From contig NZ_CP049015.1 of assembly GCF_011064845.1 (NCBI RefSeq), forward strand, positions 4,588,001 through 4,652,000: 64,000 bases of DNA. The letters are read 5' to 3'. Position 1 is the stretch's first letter. Each line of letters begins with the position of its first letter. This DNA comes from Citrobacter freundii ATCC 8090 = MTCC 1658 = NBRC 12681. GTDB lineage: Bacteria > Pseudomonadota > Gammaproteobacteria > Enterobacterales > Enterobacteriaceae. Under the pieces are notes generated by a model that was not told the DNA's origin, made no database searches, and saw only the letters and a list, made by a program, of their open reading frames with translations. Shown here piece by piece: positions 1 to 10,855 of the stretch. Made by a program: the position numbers and the translations under genes.

Positions 1-1
1 G

Positions 2-2623
2 ATGGAAAAACCGGACGTCGACCACATTGAGGGGCTCTCTCCTGCCATCTCAATTGAACAAAAATCGACGTCCCATAACCCGCGATCCACGGTAGGTACA
101 ATTACCGAAATTCACGACTATCTGCGTCTGCTGTTTGCCCGCGTTGGCGAGCCGCGCTGTCCGGATCACGACGTTCCCCTGGCAGCGCAGACCGTTAGCC
201 AGATGGTGGACAACGTCCTGTCCCAGCCGGAAGGCAAACGTCTGATGCTGCTGGCACCGGTAATTAAGGAGCGTAAAGGCGAGCACACCAAAACGCTGGA
301 AAACCTGGCGGGCCAGGGCTATATCCGCGCCCGTATCGACGGCGAAGTGTGTGACCTTTCCGATCCGCCCAAGCTTGAGCTGCAAAAGAAACACACTATT
401 GAAGTGGTGATTGACCGCTTTAAAGTTCGTGACGATCTCACCCAACGACTGGCTGAATCCTTTGAAACCGCGCTGGAACTGTCCGGTGGTACGGCGGTGG
501 TCGCCGATATGGACGACCCGAAAGCGGAAGAGCTGCTGTTCTCCGCTAACTTCGCCTGCCCTATCTGCGGCTATAGCATGCGCGAACTGGAACCCCGCCT
601 GTTCTCGTTTAACAACCCAGCGGGCGCGTGTCCAACCTGTGACGGTCTCGGCGTGCAGCAGTATTTCGATCCTGACCGGGTGATTCAAAACCCGGAACTG
701 TCGCTGGCCGGTGGTGCTATTCGTGGTTGGGATCGCCGTAACTTCTATTATTTCCAGATGCTTAAATCTCTGGCTGAACACTATAAATTCGACGTTGAAG
801 CCCCATGGGCCAGCCTGAGCCCTACCGTGCATAAAGTGGTGCTGTACGGTTCGGGTAAAGAAAATATCGAATTCAAATACATGAACGATCGCGGCGATAC
901 GTCCGTACGTCGTCACCCGTTTGAAGGTGTGCTGCACAATATGGAGCGCCGTTATAAAGAGACGGAATCCAGTGCGGTACGTGAAGAATTAGCCAAATTC
1001 ATCAGTAACCGACCGTGCGCCAGCTGTGAAGGGACGCGTTTACGTCGCGAGGCCCGCCACGTATTTGTTGAAAATACGCCGCTGCCTGCAATTTCTGACA
1101 TGAGCATCGGTCATGCAATGGATTTCTTCAACAATCTGAAGCTTGCGGGTCAGCGGGCGAAGATTGCCGAGAAAATTCTTAAAGAGATTGGCGATCGTCT
1201 GAAGTTCCTGGTCAACGTCGGCCTCAACTACCTGACGCTATCGCGGTCGGCGGAAACGCTATCCGGCGGTGAGGCCCAGCGTATTCGTCTGGCAAGCCAG
1301 ATCGGCGCGGGTCTGGTCGGTGTAATGTACGTGCTGGATGAACCGTCTATCGGTTTGCATCAGCGCGATAACGAGCGTCTGCTGGGTACGCTTATCCACC
1401 TGCGTAATCTGGGTAATACCGTCATTGTAGTCGAGCACGATGAAGATGCGATTCGCGCCGCTGACCACGTTATCGATATCGGCCCCGGCGCGGGTGTTCA
1501 CGGTGGTCAGGTCGTCGCCGAAGGGACGCTCGACGACATCATGGCAGTGCCTGAGTCGCTGACCGGCCAGTACATGAGCGGTAAGCGCAAAATTGAAGTA
1601 CCGAAACAGCGCGTGGCGGCTGATCCAGAGAAAGTGCTGAAGCTCACCGGCGCACGCGGCAACAACCTGAAAGATGTCACCCTGACGCTGCCGGTAGGTT
1701 TATTTACCTGCATTACCGGGGTTTCCGGTTCGGGTAAATCGACGCTGATTAACGATACTCTGTTCCCAATTGCGCAGACGGCGCTGAACGGTGCGACGCT
1801 GGCGGAACCTGCGCCGTATCGCGATGTTCAGGGTCTGGAACATTTCGACAAAGTCATCGATATTGACCAAAGCCCGATTGGCCGTACGCCGCGTTCTAAC
1901 CCTGCGACCTACACCGGGGTATTTACGCCGGTGCGCGAACTGTTTGCCGGCGTGCCGGAGTCACGTGCACGCGGTTACACCCCAGGGCGTTTCAGCTTTA
2001 ACGTCCGCGGCGGACGCTGTGAAGCCTGTCAGGGTGACGGCGTGATCAAAGTCGAAATGCACTTCCTGCCGGATATCTACGTGCCGTGCGATCAATGTAA
2101 AGGCAAGCGCTATAACCGCGAAACGCTGGAGATTAAGTACAAAGGCAAGACTATCCACGAAGTGTTGGATATGACGATTGAAGAAGCACGCGAGTTCTTC
2201 GATGCCGTTCCGGCGCTGGCGCGTAAGCTGCAAACACTAATGGACGTTGGCCTGACGTACATCCGACTGGGTCAGTCCGCTACCACACTCTCGGGCGGCG
2301 AGGCGCAGCGCGTGAAGCTGGCGCGCGAACTGTCAAAACGCGGTACTGGGCAAACGCTGTATATTCTCGATGAGCCGACCACCGGTCTGCATTTTGCGGA
2401 TATTCAGCAACTGTTGGACGTGCTGCATCAGCTCCGGGATCAGGGCAACACCATCGTGGTGATTGAGCACAATCTGGACGTGATTAAGACCGCTGACTGG
2501 ATTGTCGATCTCGGTCCGGAAGGCGGCAGCGGCGGCGGCGAAATTCTTGTCTCCGGCACACCAGAAACGGTCGCTGAGTGTGAAGCCTCACACACGGCAC
2601 GTTTCCTCAAACCACTGTTGTAA
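2..2623 (+). CDS. uvrA: UvrABC excinuclease subunit A (5' end outside window)
   Basis: UvrA is the damage-recognition ATPase of nucleotide excision repair; as a dimer it loads UvrB on DNA lesions. The 873 residues seen match E. coli UvrA from about residue 68 to the end, so the N-terminal Walker A motif and promoter lie outside the window. Visible are a first CPIC...CPTC zinc module (about nt 555-640), the first ABC signature [13 protein letters not shown] (near 1258-1296), the second Walker [12 protein letters not shown] (near 1719-1751), a second zinc module CEAC...CDQC (near 2020-2100) and the second signature [13 protein letters not shown] (near 2290-2328). The frame is open with no damage. 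In relatives it is LexA-controlled, but that site is not in this window. Confidence 0.98.
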   Translation: MEKPDVDHIEGLSPAISIEQKSTSHNPRSTVGTITEIHDYLRLLFARVGEPRCPDHDVPLAAQTVSQMVDNVLSQPEGKRLMLLAPVIKERKGEHTKTLENLAGQGYIRARIDGEVCDLSDPPKLELQKKHTIEVVIDRFKVRDDLTQRLAESFETALELSGGTAVVADMDDPKAEELLFSANFACPICGYSMRELEPRLFSFNNPAGACPTCDGLGVQQYFDPDRVIQNPELSLAGGAIRGWDRRNFYYFQMLKSLAEHYKFDVEAPWASLSPTVHKVVLYGSGKENIEFKYMNDRGDTSVRRHPFEGVLHNMERRYKETESSAVREELAKFISNRPCASCEGTRLRREARHVFVENTPLPAISDMSIGHAMDFFNNLKLAGQRAKIAEKILKEIGDRLKFLVNVGLNYLTLSRSAETLSGGEAQRIRLASQIGAGLVGVMYVLDEPSIGLHQRDNERLLGTLIHLRNLGNTVIVVEHDEDAIRAADHVIDIGPGAGVHGGQVVAEGTLDDIMAVPESLTGQYMSGKRKIEVPKQRVAADPEKVLKLTGARGNNLKDVTLTLPVGLFTCITGVSGSGKSTLINDTLFPIAQTALNGATLAEPAPYRDVQGLEHFDKVIDIDQSPIGRTPRSNPATYTGVFTPVRELFAGVPESRARGYTPGRFSFNVRGGRCEACQGDGVIKVEMHFLPDIYVPCDQCKGKRYNRETLEIKYKGKTIHEVLDMTIEEAREFFDAVPALARKLQTLMDVGLTYIRLGQSATTLSGGEAQRVKLARELSKRGTGQTLYILDEPTTGLHFADIQQLLDVLHQLRDQGNTIVVIEHNLDVIKTADWIVDLGPEGGSGGGEILVSGTPETVAECEASHTARFLKPLL

Positions 2624-2665
2624 TTACGCAACACTTATCAGGCCCACAGAACAGGCGTAAAGCTT

Positions 2666-2738
2666 GTAGGCCTGATAAGGCGCTTGCGCCGCATCTGGCA
2701 ACGGTTGTGCCTGATGGCGCTACGCTTATCAGGCCTAC
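2666..2738. repeat. REP pair (BIME) after uvrA
   Basis: Two head-to-head copies of the repetitive extragenic palindrome lie between the convergent ends of uvrA and yjbR: GTAGGCCTGATAAGGCGC at about 2666-2683 and GCCTGATGGCGC at about 2709-2720, running on to GGCCTAC at 2738. Such elements stabilise mRNA 3' ends and can bind gyrase or IHF. Confidence 0.9.
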
Positions 2739-2746
2739 AAGACCGT

Positions 2747-3103
2747 TCAGGGCTGCGTCAGTAGCCGCCGTTTATCAGCAGGCAGCGTGTTCACAGCCTG
2801 CTGATAAGAGGCGTCAACCAGATAATAAATCTGTGAATCCGGCAGCGAGCCGTCCAGATACACCGTACTCCAGTGCGCCTTATTGAGATGCCTGCTTGGC
2901 CGAACATCGCTATGCTGCTGGCGCAACAACTCTGCCAGTTCTGGGCTGGTTTTCAGAGACACCGCCGGGCGTTCTTCCACCTCTTTTACCATGGCAAAAA
3001 GCACATCTTCGACTTTGATTTGTGTGGCCTTCCAGTCACTGTGAACGCTCTGCTCCGCGCCCATTTTTGCCATGCAGTATTGCAGCAACTCCGAATTCGT
3101 CAT
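2747..3103 (-). CDS. yjbR: YjbR, MmcQ/YjbR-family protein
   Basis: A 118-residue protein of the MmcQ/YjbR family, whose fold resembles small double-wing DNA-binding domains; its cellular role is not established. I place the start at 3103 (MTNSELLQYC), where AAGGGG precedes the ATG and the length matches E. coli YjbR. Upstream in-frame starts give an unlikely 14-residue extension. Family sequence such as SRHLNKAHWSTVYLDG is intact. It is convergent with uvrA across a REP pair. In E. coli yjbQ sits between yjbR and aphA; here only 127 bp separate them and yjbQ is absent. Confidence 0.9.
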   Translation of the reverse strand: MTNSELLQYCMAKMGAEQSVHSDWKATQIKVEDVLFAMVKEVEERPAVSLKTSPELAELLRQQHSDVRPSRHLNKAHWSTVYLDGSLPDSQIYYLVDASYQQAVNTLPADKRRLLTQP

Positions 3104-3230
3104 CTTTATTCCCCTTACCAGCATATTGCCTAATGAGAACATCATTTATTCAGTGTGCAGCAAGTCCGCAAAAGGTAAAAGCCAGCAATGTAAATTTGTT
3201 TAAAAAAACAGCAACCCGCAGCCAGTGTCC

Positions 3231-3968
<738 letters not shown>

Positions 3969-4089
3969 TTATCATTTTTTTATTAACAACTGGTCAAAAA
4001 ACTATCTGACCTTACCCCTTAGGGGGAGGGAAAGGAAGGATTTTCTCTGGTTTTGCTCTGGAAAAGGAGCACGATCACACGGAAAACGT

Positions 4090-4175
4090 GCCTGATGGCA
4101 CGACGCTTATCAGGCCTCCAAACGAAAATCTATATACCTTTGTAGGCCGGATAAGGCATTTCGCCGCCATCCGGC
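4090..4175. repeat. REP pair between aphA and tyrB
   Basis: Two inverted REP units, GCCTGATGGCACGACGCTTA (from 4090) and GTAGGCCGGATAAGG (from 4142), lie just past the tyrB stop codon and upstream of aphA. They probably mark the 3' end of the tyrB transcript. Confidence 0.88.
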
Positions 4176-4190
4176 AACATTCAAAGCCGG

Positions 4191-5384
4191 TTACATGACG
4201 GCGGCAAATGCCTTTGCCACGCGCTGCACGTTACCGTGATTCAACCCAGCTACGCACATGCGACCGCTGGCGATCAGGTACACACCGAACTCATCGCGCA
4301 GGCGATCAACCTGGGCTGCGCTAAGCCCGGTATAGCTGAACATACCGCGCTGTTGCAACAGGTAGTCAAAGTTACGGCCCGGGATCTCTGCATTCAATAC
4401 GTTAACCAGCTCCTGACGCATCGCCAGAATGCGGGTACGCATCTCTTCGACTTCTACCAGCCAACTGGCTTTCAGCGCGTCATCACCCAGTACCGCGGCA
4501 ACTACCTGCGCACCAAAGTTTGGCGGGCTGGAGTAGTTACGACGCACCGTCGCCTTTAGCTGCCCCAGAACGCGGCTGGCGGTATCACCATCTTCACATA
4601 CTACAGACAGTCCGCCGACACGCTCGCCGTACAAGGAGAAAATCTTCGAGAATGAGTTACTGACCAGAGCGGGCAATCCGGCGCTGGCAATGGCGCGAAT
4701 CGCATAGGCGTCGTCTTCTATTCCACCACCGAAGCCCTGGTAAGCAATGTCCAGGAACGGAATCAAATCGCGTGCTTTCAGGATCTCAATAACGCTATCC
4801 CACTGCGCAGGCGTTAAATCCGCACCCGTCGGGTTATGGCAGCACGGATGCAGCAGCACGATGCTGCGCGCCGGTAAAGTATTCAGCGTTGCCAGCAGGT
4901 CGTTGAAACGCACGCCGTTAGTCGTGTCGTCATACCATGGGTAAGTGCTTACTTCGAATCCAGCCCCCTCAAAAATCGCGATATGGTTTTCCCAGGTCGG
5001 ATCGCTGACCCATACGCCAGAATCAGAGAAATAGCGTTTCAGGAAGTCTGCGCCAACCTTTAACGCACCGGAGCCGCCCAGCGTCTGAATAGTTGCGACG
5101 CGCTGCTGCTGGAGAACCGGATGATCTGCGCCAAACAGCAGCGGCGCAATAGTATGACGATACGTGTTCAGACCTTCCATCGGCAGATACAGCGAAGCAC
5201 CATGCGGTTTGGCATTAAGTCGAGCTTCCGCTTCCGCCACCGCTTTAAGCTGAGGAATAATTCCGTCTTCGTTGTAATACAGGCCGATGCTGAGGTTCAC
5301 TTTGTCGCTACGTGAATCTTCTTTGAAGCGCTCCATGAGCGATAAAATCGGGTCGCCGGCGTAGGCGTCAACTTTTTGAAACAC
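4191..5384 (-). CDS. tyrB: Tyrosine (aromatic-amino-acid) aminotransferase
   Basis: This PLP-dependent class I aminotransferase makes the last step of tyrosine, phenylalanine and leucine synthesis by transferring an amino group from glutamate. It has 397 residues, as in E. coli TyrB. The start is a GTG at 5384 ([10 protein letters not shown]), with GGAG 8 bases upstream (spacer AACCACAC). An ATG 39 bases further up would add a non-conserved extension. The PLP lysine lies in [17 protein letters not shown] and the substrate-binding arginine region in [10 protein letters not shown] near the C-terminus. In relatives TyrR represses it; I did not find a convincing TyrR box in the short upstream region. 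Confidence 0.96.
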   Translation of the reverse strand: MFQKVDAYAGDPILSLMERFKEDSRSDKVNLSIGLYYNEDGIIPQLKAVAEAEARLNAKPHGASLYLPMEGLNTYRHTIAPLLFGADHPVLQQQRVATIQTLGGSGALKVGADFLKRYFSDSGVWVSDPTWENHIAIFEGAGFEVSTYPWYDDTTNGVRFNDLLATLNTLPARSIVLLHPCCHNPTGADLTPAQWDSVIEILKARDLIPFLDIAYQGFGGGIEDDAYAIRAIASAGLPALVSNSFSKIFSLYGERVGGLSVVCEDGDTASRVLGQLKATVRRNYSSPPNFGAQVVAAVLGDDALKASWLVEVEEMRTRILAMRQELVNVLNAEIPGRNFDYLLQQRGMFSYTGLSAAQVDRLRDEFGVYLIASGRMCVAGLNHGNVQRVAKAFAAVM

Positions 5385-5512
5385 GTGTGGTTCTCCAGGT
5401 TTACAGGCAAGGGTTAAGAACACAATAAACCGGAAGCGGGAGAAGATCGAGAGGATGTTGAGGGTAATATTGCCGGAAGGCGGCGTAACCGCCTGTCCAG
5501 CACATCATTCTG

Positions 5513-6592
5513 CTAATCGATATACTTCATCGCCACCCTTGAGGTCAGGCGCGTAATAAGTTCGTAAGCACTTACTTTCGTCATTTCAGCAATGCGTTCA
5601 ACGGGCAGTCCCTCACCCCACAGAATCACCGAATCGCCGGCTTTATCCTGCGCTTCGGGGCCTAAATCGACGCAGATCATATCCATCGCAACGCGACCGA
5701 CGATCGGCACTTCACGGCCATTGACCAGTACCGGCGTCCCAGACGGCGCCGCGCGCGGATAACCATCACCATAGCCCATTGCCACCACGCCCAGACGCGT
5801 GTCGCGCTCGCTCTGCCAGGTTCCACCATAGCCAACCGGTTCGCCCGCTTTGTGCTCACGCACCGCAATCAGGCTGGAGGTCAGCGACATCACCGGCTGG
5901 CAGCCAAAATCAGCACCGATAGAGTGGTTTTCCAGTGGCGACACACCATACAGAATCAGTCCCGGACGCGCCCAGTCGAAGTGAGACTGTGGCCACAGCA
6001 GAATACCGCCCGATGCGGCAATCGAACGCTGCCCAGGTTTGCCCTCGCAAAAGCTGTTGAAGATATCGAGCTGTTTTTCGGTCGCACCGCATTCAGGTTC
6101 GTCTGCGCGCGCAAAATGGCTGACGATATTGACCGGCTGGCGCACATTTTCACATTGCGTTAGGCGCTGATAAAACGCCTCGGCCTGCTCAGGGCGTACG
6201 CCCAGGCGGTGCATACCTGTGTCGAGCTTCATCCAGACGGTAACGGGTTCAACCAGATTAGCTGCTTCCAGGGCTTCGAGCTGCTCCTGGTTATGGACGG
6301 CTGTATGCAGACGCTGCGCGGAAATAGTCGGCAGATCGGAGGCATCAAAAAATCCCTCCAGCAGCAGGATGGGCTGCGTGATCCCTCCCGCTCGCAACCG
6401 CAGGGCTTCTTCAAGACGAGCGACACCAAAAGCGTCCGCATCGGGGAGCGTTCGCGCGGTCTCTAACAGACCATGGCCGTAGGCGTTCGCTTTCACGACC
6501 GCAACCAGTTTACTGGCAGGGGCCAGTTCACGCAGACGTTGCAGGTTGTGTCGCAGAGCGCGGCGGTTAATGACTACAGTTGCCGCTTGCAT
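5513..6592 (-). CDS. alr: Alanine racemase, biosynthetic
   Basis: Alr is a PLP enzyme that interconverts L- and D-alanine and supplies D-alanine for peptidoglycan. The 359-residue protein carries the PLP lysine in [10 protein letters not shown] (Lys34) at the N-terminal TIM barrel and the second catalytic base, a tyrosine, in PVGYGGTW of the C-terminal beta domain. GDGYPR and GRVAMDM are also typical of the family. It starts 16 bp downstream of the dnaB stop on the same strand, so it is probably co-transcribed with dnaB, as in E. coli. Confidence 0.97.
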   Translation of the reverse strand: MQAATVVINRRALRHNLQRLRELAPASKLVAVVKANAYGHGLLETARTLPDADAFGVARLEEALRLRAGGITQPILLLEGFFDASDLPTISAQRLHTAVHNQEQLEALEAANLVEPVTVWMKLDTGMHRLGVRPEQAEAFYQRLTQCENVRQPVNIVSHFARADEPECGATEKQLDIFNSFCEGKPGQRSIAASGGILLWPQSHFDWARPGLILYGVSPLENHSIGADFGCQPVMSLTSSLIAVREHKAGEPVGYGGTWQSERDTRLGVVAMGYGDGYPRAAPSGTPVLVNGREVPIVGRVAMDMICVDLGPEAQDKAGDSVILWGEGLPVERIAEMTKVSAYELITRLTSRVAMKYID

Positions 6593-6608
6593 TTGTATTC
6601 CTTAGAAA

Positions 6609-8024
6609 TTACTCATCATCATATTGAGGACCGGCATAGTTGTCGAAGCGGGACCACTGTCCGTTAAACGTCAGGCGCACCGTACCGATCGGACCGTTAC
6701 GCTGCTTACCAATAATAATTTCGGCGATGCCTTTTAAGTCACTGTTTTCGTGATAAACCTCATCACGATAGATAAACATGATTAAGTCGGCATCCTGTTC
6801 GATGGAGCCGGATTCACGCAGATCCGAGTTAACCGGACGCTTGTCGGCGCGTTGTTCCAGAGAGCGGTTAAGCTGCGACAGCGCCACCACCGGCACATGC
6901 AATTCTTTCGCTAACGCTTTCAGCGAGCGGGAGATTTCTGCAATTTCCAGCGTACGGTTGTCGGAGAGCGACGGCACGCGCATCAGCTGCAGGTAGTCGA
7001 TCATGATAAGTCCGATACCGCCATGTTCACGGGCGATACGACGGGCACGCGAGCGCACTTCCGTTGGCGTCAGGCCGGAGGAGTCATCAATATAGATGTT
7101 TCGTTTCTCCAGCAAAATACCCATTGTTCCGGAAATTCGTGCCCAGTCCTCATCATCCAGTTGACCGGTACGGATTTTGGTTTGGTCTACGCGTGAGAGC
7201 GAGGCCAGGGAACGCATCATGATCTGTTCCGAGGGCATTTCAAGACTAAAGATAAGAACCGGCTTATCCTGCAACATCGCCGCATTTTCGACGAGGTTCA
7301 TCGCAAATGTTGTTTTACCCATCGACGGACGCGCGGCGACGATAATTAAGTCTGACGGCTGCAAACCAGCCGTCTTTTTATTGAGGTCGTCATAACCGGT
7401 GTTCACCCCGGTGACGCCGTCGTGCGGCTGCTGGAACAGCTGCTCGATACGCGCGACGGTGGCGTCGAGCACATCAGTAATATTTTTCGGCCCTTCGTCT
7501 TTATTTGCGCGGCTTTCCGCGATTTTAAAGACACGGGATTCAGCAAGGTCCAACAGATCTTCACTGGAACGGCCTTGCGGATCAAACCCGGCTTCCGCGA
7601 TTTCGTTCGCAACCGAAATCATGTCACGAACAACAGCACGTTCGCGGACGATATCCGCATAAGCGCTAATATTCGCCGCACTTGGCGTATTTTTAGATAA
7701 CTCAGCCAGGTAAGCGAAACCGCCGACGCTATCCAGTTGTCCCTGAACCTCCAGCGACTCTGCCAGTGTGATCAGATCGATGGGTTTCCCCATCTCCTGC
7801 AGGCGATGCATTTCCGTAAAGATATGCCGGTGCGGCCGGGTATAAAAATCTTCCGCCACCACACGCTCGGCGACATCGTCCCAGCGTTCGTTATCCAGCA
7901 TTAAACCGCCCAACACCGACTGTTCCGCTTCAATCGAGTGCGGCGGTACTTTCAGCCCGGCGACCTGGGGATCGCGCTCACGAGCATCAGTCTGTTGTTT
8001 GTTGAAGGGTTTATTTCCTGCCAT
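6609..8024 (-). CDS. dnaB: Replicative DNA helicase DnaB
   Basis: DnaB is the hexameric 5'-3' helicase of the replication fork and is loaded by DnaC at oriC. At 471 residues it is the same length as E. coli DnaB and almost identical to it. It has an N-terminal primase-binding domain (about residues 30-130), a linker helix, and a RecA-like motor with Walker A ARPSMGKTT at 231-239 and Walker B LIMIDYLQLM near 338-347. The arginine finger region follows in the C-terminal part. No intein is present. It is divergent from qor, with only 64 bp between start codons, and is followed by alr. Confidence 0.99.
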   Translation of the reverse strand: MAGNKPFNKQQTDARERDPQVAGLKVPPHSIEAEQSVLGGLMLDNERWDDVAERVVAEDFYTRPHRHIFTEMHRLQEMGKPIDLITLAESLEVQGQLDSVGGFAYLAELSKNTPSAANISAYADIVRERAVVRDMISVANEIAEAGFDPQGRSSEDLLDLAESRVFKIAESRANKDEGPKNITDVLDATVARIEQLFQQPHDGVTGVNTGYDDLNKKTAGLQPSDLIIVAARPSMGKTTFAMNLVENAAMLQDKPVLIFSLEMPSEQIMMRSLASLSRVDQTKIRTGQLDDEDWARISGTMGILLEKRNIYIDDSSGLTPTEVRSRARRIAREHGGIGLIMIDYLQLMRVPSLSDNRTLEIAEISRSLKALAKELHVPVVALSQLNRSLEQRADKRPVNSDLRESGSIEQDADLIMFIYRDEVYHENSDLKGIAEIIIGKQRNGPIGTVRLTFNGQWSRFDNYAGPQYDDE

Positions 8025-8088
8025 AGTGAATGGAGTTACCGAGATAATGATTGGGTCGAAAGATTACCACATTTCTTTTGGAGGAAGC

Positions 8089-9072
8089 ATGGCAACACGT
8101 ATTGAATTTCACAAGCATGGTGGCCCTGATGTACTCAAGGCGGTGGAGTTTACACCCGTAGACCCGGCGGAAAACGAAATCCAGGTCGAGAACAAAGCTA
8201 TTGGGATCAACTATATCGACACCTACATCCGCAGTGGTCTTTATCCGCCGCCATCTCTGCCCAGCGGCCTGGGTACCGAAGCTGCCGGCGTAGTCAGCAA
8301 AGTCGGCAGCAAAGTGACACACATAAAAGCTGGCGATCGCGTGGTGTACGCCCAGTCTGCCCTTGGTGCATACAGCTCAGTGCATAACGTTCCGGCCGAT
8401 AAAGCCGCCATCCTACCCAACGCTATCTCATTTGAACAAGCCGCAGCCTCATTCCTGAAAGGGTTAACCGTTTTCTATCTGCTGCGTAAAACCTATGAAA
8501 TTCAGCCTGATGAGCCGTTTTTGTTCCACGCGGCTGCGGGCGGCGTCGGGATGATTGCCTGCCAGTGGGCAAAAGCATTGGGCGCGAAGCTGATTGGTAC
8601 CGTCGGCAGTGCGCAAAAAGCGCAAATTGCGCTGCAGGCCGGCGCATGGCAGGTCATTAACTATCGTGAAGAAAGCATAGTTGAGCGAGTGAAAGAGATA
8701 ACCGGCGGAAAAAAAGTACGGGTGGTGTATGACTCGGTGGGGAAAGATACCTGGGAAGCCTCGCTGGATTGTTTACAGCGCCGGGGACTAATGGTCAGCT
8801 TTGGTAATGCTTCCGGGCCGGTGACTGGCGTGAACTTAGGTATTCTGAACCAGAAAGGTTCGCTGTACGTGACCCGTCCTTCACTCCAGGGGTATATCAC
8901 CAATCACCGCGAATTAACCGAAGCCAGCAATGAGCTATTCTCGCTAATTGCCAGCGGAGTAATCAAAGTGGATGTCGCGCCTGGTCAGACGTTCGCACTG
9001 CACGATGCACAGCGTGCTCATGAAGTACTGGAAAGCCGGGCAACGCAGGGATCGAGTTTGCTAATCCCATAA
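8089..9072 (+). CDS. qor: NADPH:quinone oxidoreductase
   Basis: Qor is a zinc-free member of the medium-chain dehydrogenase family that reduces quinones with NADPH in the cytosol. The start at 8089 (MATRIEFHKHGG) has an excellent GGAGGA ribosome site and gives 327 residues, matching E. coli; an upstream in-frame ATG would overlap the divergent dnaB start. The Rossmann motif appears as HAAAGGVGMIACQWAK. The gene is monocistronic and is followed by a dispersed inverted repeat and a strong terminator. Confidence 0.96.
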   Translation: MATRIEFHKHGGPDVLKAVEFTPVDPAENEIQVENKAIGINYIDTYIRSGLYPPPSLPSGLGTEAAGVVSKVGSKVTHIKAGDRVVYAQSALGAYSSVHNVPADKAAILPNAISFEQAAASFLKGLTVFYLLRKTYEIQPDEPFLFHAAAGGVGMIACQWAKALGAKLIGTVGSAQKAQIALQAGAWQVINYREESIVERVKEITGGKKVRVVYDSVGKDTWEASLDCLQRRGLMVSFGNASGPVTGVNLGILNQKGSLYVTRPSLQGYITNHRELTEASNELFSLIASGVIKVDVAPGQTFALHDAQRAHEVLESRATQGSSLLIP

Positions 9073-9080
9073 TGCTTCGA

Positions 9081-9207
9081 CTTCCCCTAAATAATTCAAA
9101 TTGCAGGAAGGCGGCAATTGAATGAATCCCCAGGAGCTTACTGGAGTAAGTGACTGGGGTGAATGAAAGCAGCCAACACACCTGCGGTTTGAATTATGAC
9201 GGGGAAG
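9081..9207. repeat. Dispersed long inverted-repeat element, copy 1
   Basis: A 127-bp intergenic element has near-perfect ends, CTTCCCC...ATAATTCAAA on the left mirrored by TTTGAATTATGACGGGGAAG on the right. An inner hairpin reads CCCCAG-GAG-CTTACT-GG-AGTAAG-TGA-CTGGGG. A related copy in opposite orientation lies at 43364-43475. The shared core includes AAGGCGGCAA, GGAGC, GTGAC and GCAGCCAAC. It encodes no protein. It looks like a dispersed enterobacterial intergenic repeat, but I cannot name its family. Confidence 0.75.
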
Positions 9208-9216
9208 TAAAGAATT

Positions 9217-9248
9217 AGGGCTTCCCGTGGGAAGCCCTTTCTTTTTTT
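9217..9248 (+). terminator. Rho-independent terminator of qor
   Basis: A perfect stem AGGGCTTCCC-gt-GGGAAGCCCT (9217-9238) is followed by a T-rich tail, CTTTCTTTTTTTAG. It ends the qor transcript. Confidence 0.92.
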
Positions 9249-9373
9249 AGTTCGGCTGTATGTAGGGTACAGCTCGATGAATTCGTTAACCCGGCAATAG
9301 TGACAGATTTGATAATCAATTCCTATTTGGTTCTAAAGGCAATGTTGCAGGTTGTGACGCACCACTCAATACC

Positions 9374-9616
9374 TTAGTAAAATCGACGGTTATTGCGCTG
9401 ATACTGTGGGACTTTTGGCGCTTTTATCGCCTTGATAACCCACACCACGGCAACAGCCAGTAGCAGCCAGGGCAACAGTTTAATCATCAAGGCAAATAGT
9501 CCGCCCAGAAACATCACTGCGGTGGCTACGACCAATGCAGCCAGAACGCCCAGTAAAGATACGCCGGTGACCATCAGCATGATAAAAAATCCAATCACAA
9601 AAAGTAGTTCCAGCAT
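9374..9616 (-). CDS. pspG: Phage shock protein G
   Basis: PspG is a small inner-membrane effector of the envelope-stress (Psp) response. The 80-residue product is mostly hydrophobic (MLELLFVIGFFIMLMVTG..., then IMLM and LLPWLLLAVAVVWVIKAI), giving two or three membrane segments and a basic tail ending QRNNRRFY. I chose the start at 9616, which matches the family length. A sigma-54 promoter 36 bp upstream, described separately, places it in the PspF regulon, away from the main psp cluster. The 125 bp between its stop and the qor terminator hold nothing I can identify. Confidence 0.94.
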   Translation of the reverse strand: MLELLFVIGFFIMLMVTGVSLLGVLAALVVATAVMFLGGLFALMIKLLPWLLLAVAVVWVIKAIKAPKVPQYQRNNRRFY

Positions 9617-9651
9617 GGCTCTCTCCCGAAATGAAATTCTCTCCATTGCTT

Positions 9652-9667
9652 TACAAGAAACATGCCA
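9652..9667 (-). promoter_or_regulatory. Sigma-54 promoter of pspG
   Basis: On the minus strand TGGCATGTTTCTTGTA reads as a -24/-12 promoter, close to TGGCAC-N5-TTGCA. The GG and GT doublets are 10 bases apart; the usual GC at -12 is GT. Position and gene identity fit PspF/RpoN control of pspG in E. coli. Confidence 0.8.
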
Positions 9668-9687
9668 AAAATAATGTATTGATTTAT

Positions 9688-9720
9688 AAAGAAAACGCCC
9701 CGCGACAAAGCGCAGGGCGT
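9688..9720 (-). terminator. Terminator of dusA
   Basis: On the minus strand ACGCCCTGCGC...GCGGGGCGT (9695-9720) forms a stem followed by TTTTC. It separates dusA from pspG. Confidence 0.85.
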
Positions 9721-9749
9721 GGTGAAATTAACTAACTTTTGGCGAAAAC

Positions 9750-10748
9750 TTAACGCTTGTCAGCGACCAGCTTCAGCGCATGCTCCAGTACGTTAATATC
9801 TGCCCCGGCTTTATGCGCATTTTCGCTCAGATAGCGACGCCACTGACGAGCCCCAGGGATCCCCTGAAACAGCCCCAACATATGGCGCGTCACATGTCCC
9901 AAATAGGTTCCCTTACTCAGTTCACGCTCAATGTACGGGTACATGGCGCGCACCACGGCAACTGGATCGGCATCTTCGGTGGCAGCAGCAAAAATCTCAC
10001 GGTCAACGGACGCCAGAATTCCTGGGTTTTGGTAAGCTTCACGCCCCACCATCACGCCATCCATATGTTGCAGATGAATTTTTGCTTCTTCCAGCGATTT
10101 AATGCCGCCGTTGATCGACATCGTCAGATGCGGGAAATCACGCTTTAGCTGATAAACACGGTCATAATCCAGCGGTGGGATCTCGCGGTTTTCTTTCGGG
10201 CTTAACCCGGATAGCCAGGCCTTGCGGGCGTGAATAATAAACATCTCACATTCGCCGTTGCCAGATACCGTGTTGATGAAATCGCACAGGAATTCGTAGC
10301 TGTCCTGGTCATCAATGCCGATACGCGTTTTCACCGTTACCGGAATCGACACCACGTCGCGCATTGCTTTGACGCAATCGGCGACCAGTTGCGCATTCCC
10401 CATCAGACAGGCGCCAAACATGCCATTCTGCACGCGGTCGGAAGGACAACCCACGTTGAGATTGATTTCGTCATAACCCCGCTGTTCAGCGAGCTTTGCG
10501 CACTGCGCCAGCGCCGCAGGATCGCTCCCGCCCAGTTGCAATGCGACCGGATGCTCTTCTTCGCTATACGCCAGATAATCGCCTTTACCATGAATGATCG
10601 CGCCGGTGGTTACCATCTCCGTATAGAGCAACGTCTGGCTGGACAGTAAGCGCAAAAAGTAGCGGCAGTGTCTGTCCGTCCAGTCGAGCATCGGCGCGAT
10701 AGAAAAACGATGAGCGGGAAAAGCGGTAGACTGAGATTCAGGCAGCAT
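9750..10748 (-). CDS. dusA: tRNA-dihydrouridine(20/20a) synthase DusA
   Basis: DusA is an FMN-dependent enzyme that reduces U20/U20a in the D-loop of tRNA. The 332-residue protein has the flavin barrel start [16 protein letters not shown] (residues 16-31), the catalytic cysteine in [13 protein letters not shown] (Cys101), and the FMN phosphate region INGGIKS and [11 protein letters not shown] near the C-terminal side of the barrel. It is full length compared with the family. It is transcribed alone between the cupin gene and its own terminator. Confidence 0.96.
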   Translation of the reverse strand: MLPESQSTAFPAHRFSIAPMLDWTDRHCRYFLRLLSSQTLLYTEMVTTGAIIHGKGDYLAYSEEEHPVALQLGGSDPAALAQCAKLAEQRGYDEINLNVGCPSDRVQNGMFGACLMGNAQLVADCVKAMRDVVSIPVTVKTRIGIDDQDSYEFLCDFINTVSGNGECEMFIIHARKAWLSGLSPKENREIPPLDYDRVYQLKRDFPHLTMSINGGIKSLEEAKIHLQHMDGVMVGREAYQNPGILASVDREIFAAATEDADPVAVVRAMYPYIERELSKGTYLGHVTRHMLGLFQGIPGARQWRRYLSENAHKAGADINVLEHALKLVADKR

Positions 10749-10855
10749 GGCGAATATTCAAGCATCCGGTTAAAAAAGGGGCGCTACTATAGCATAGACC
10801 GTTACGATAGTGAGCCACATCCTCGCGGCTCACTCCCCCTGCCCATCAACAAACG

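Noticed and set aside
50..937. A 295-codon minus-strand frame opposite uvrA
   Set aside because: Shadow frame within a highly conserved gene; composition is His/Phe/Arg-rich as expected for antisense frames.
5385..5512. TyrR boxes upstream of tyrB
   Set aside because: TGTAAA occurs once near the start, but no matching TTTACA arm at the right spacing was found.
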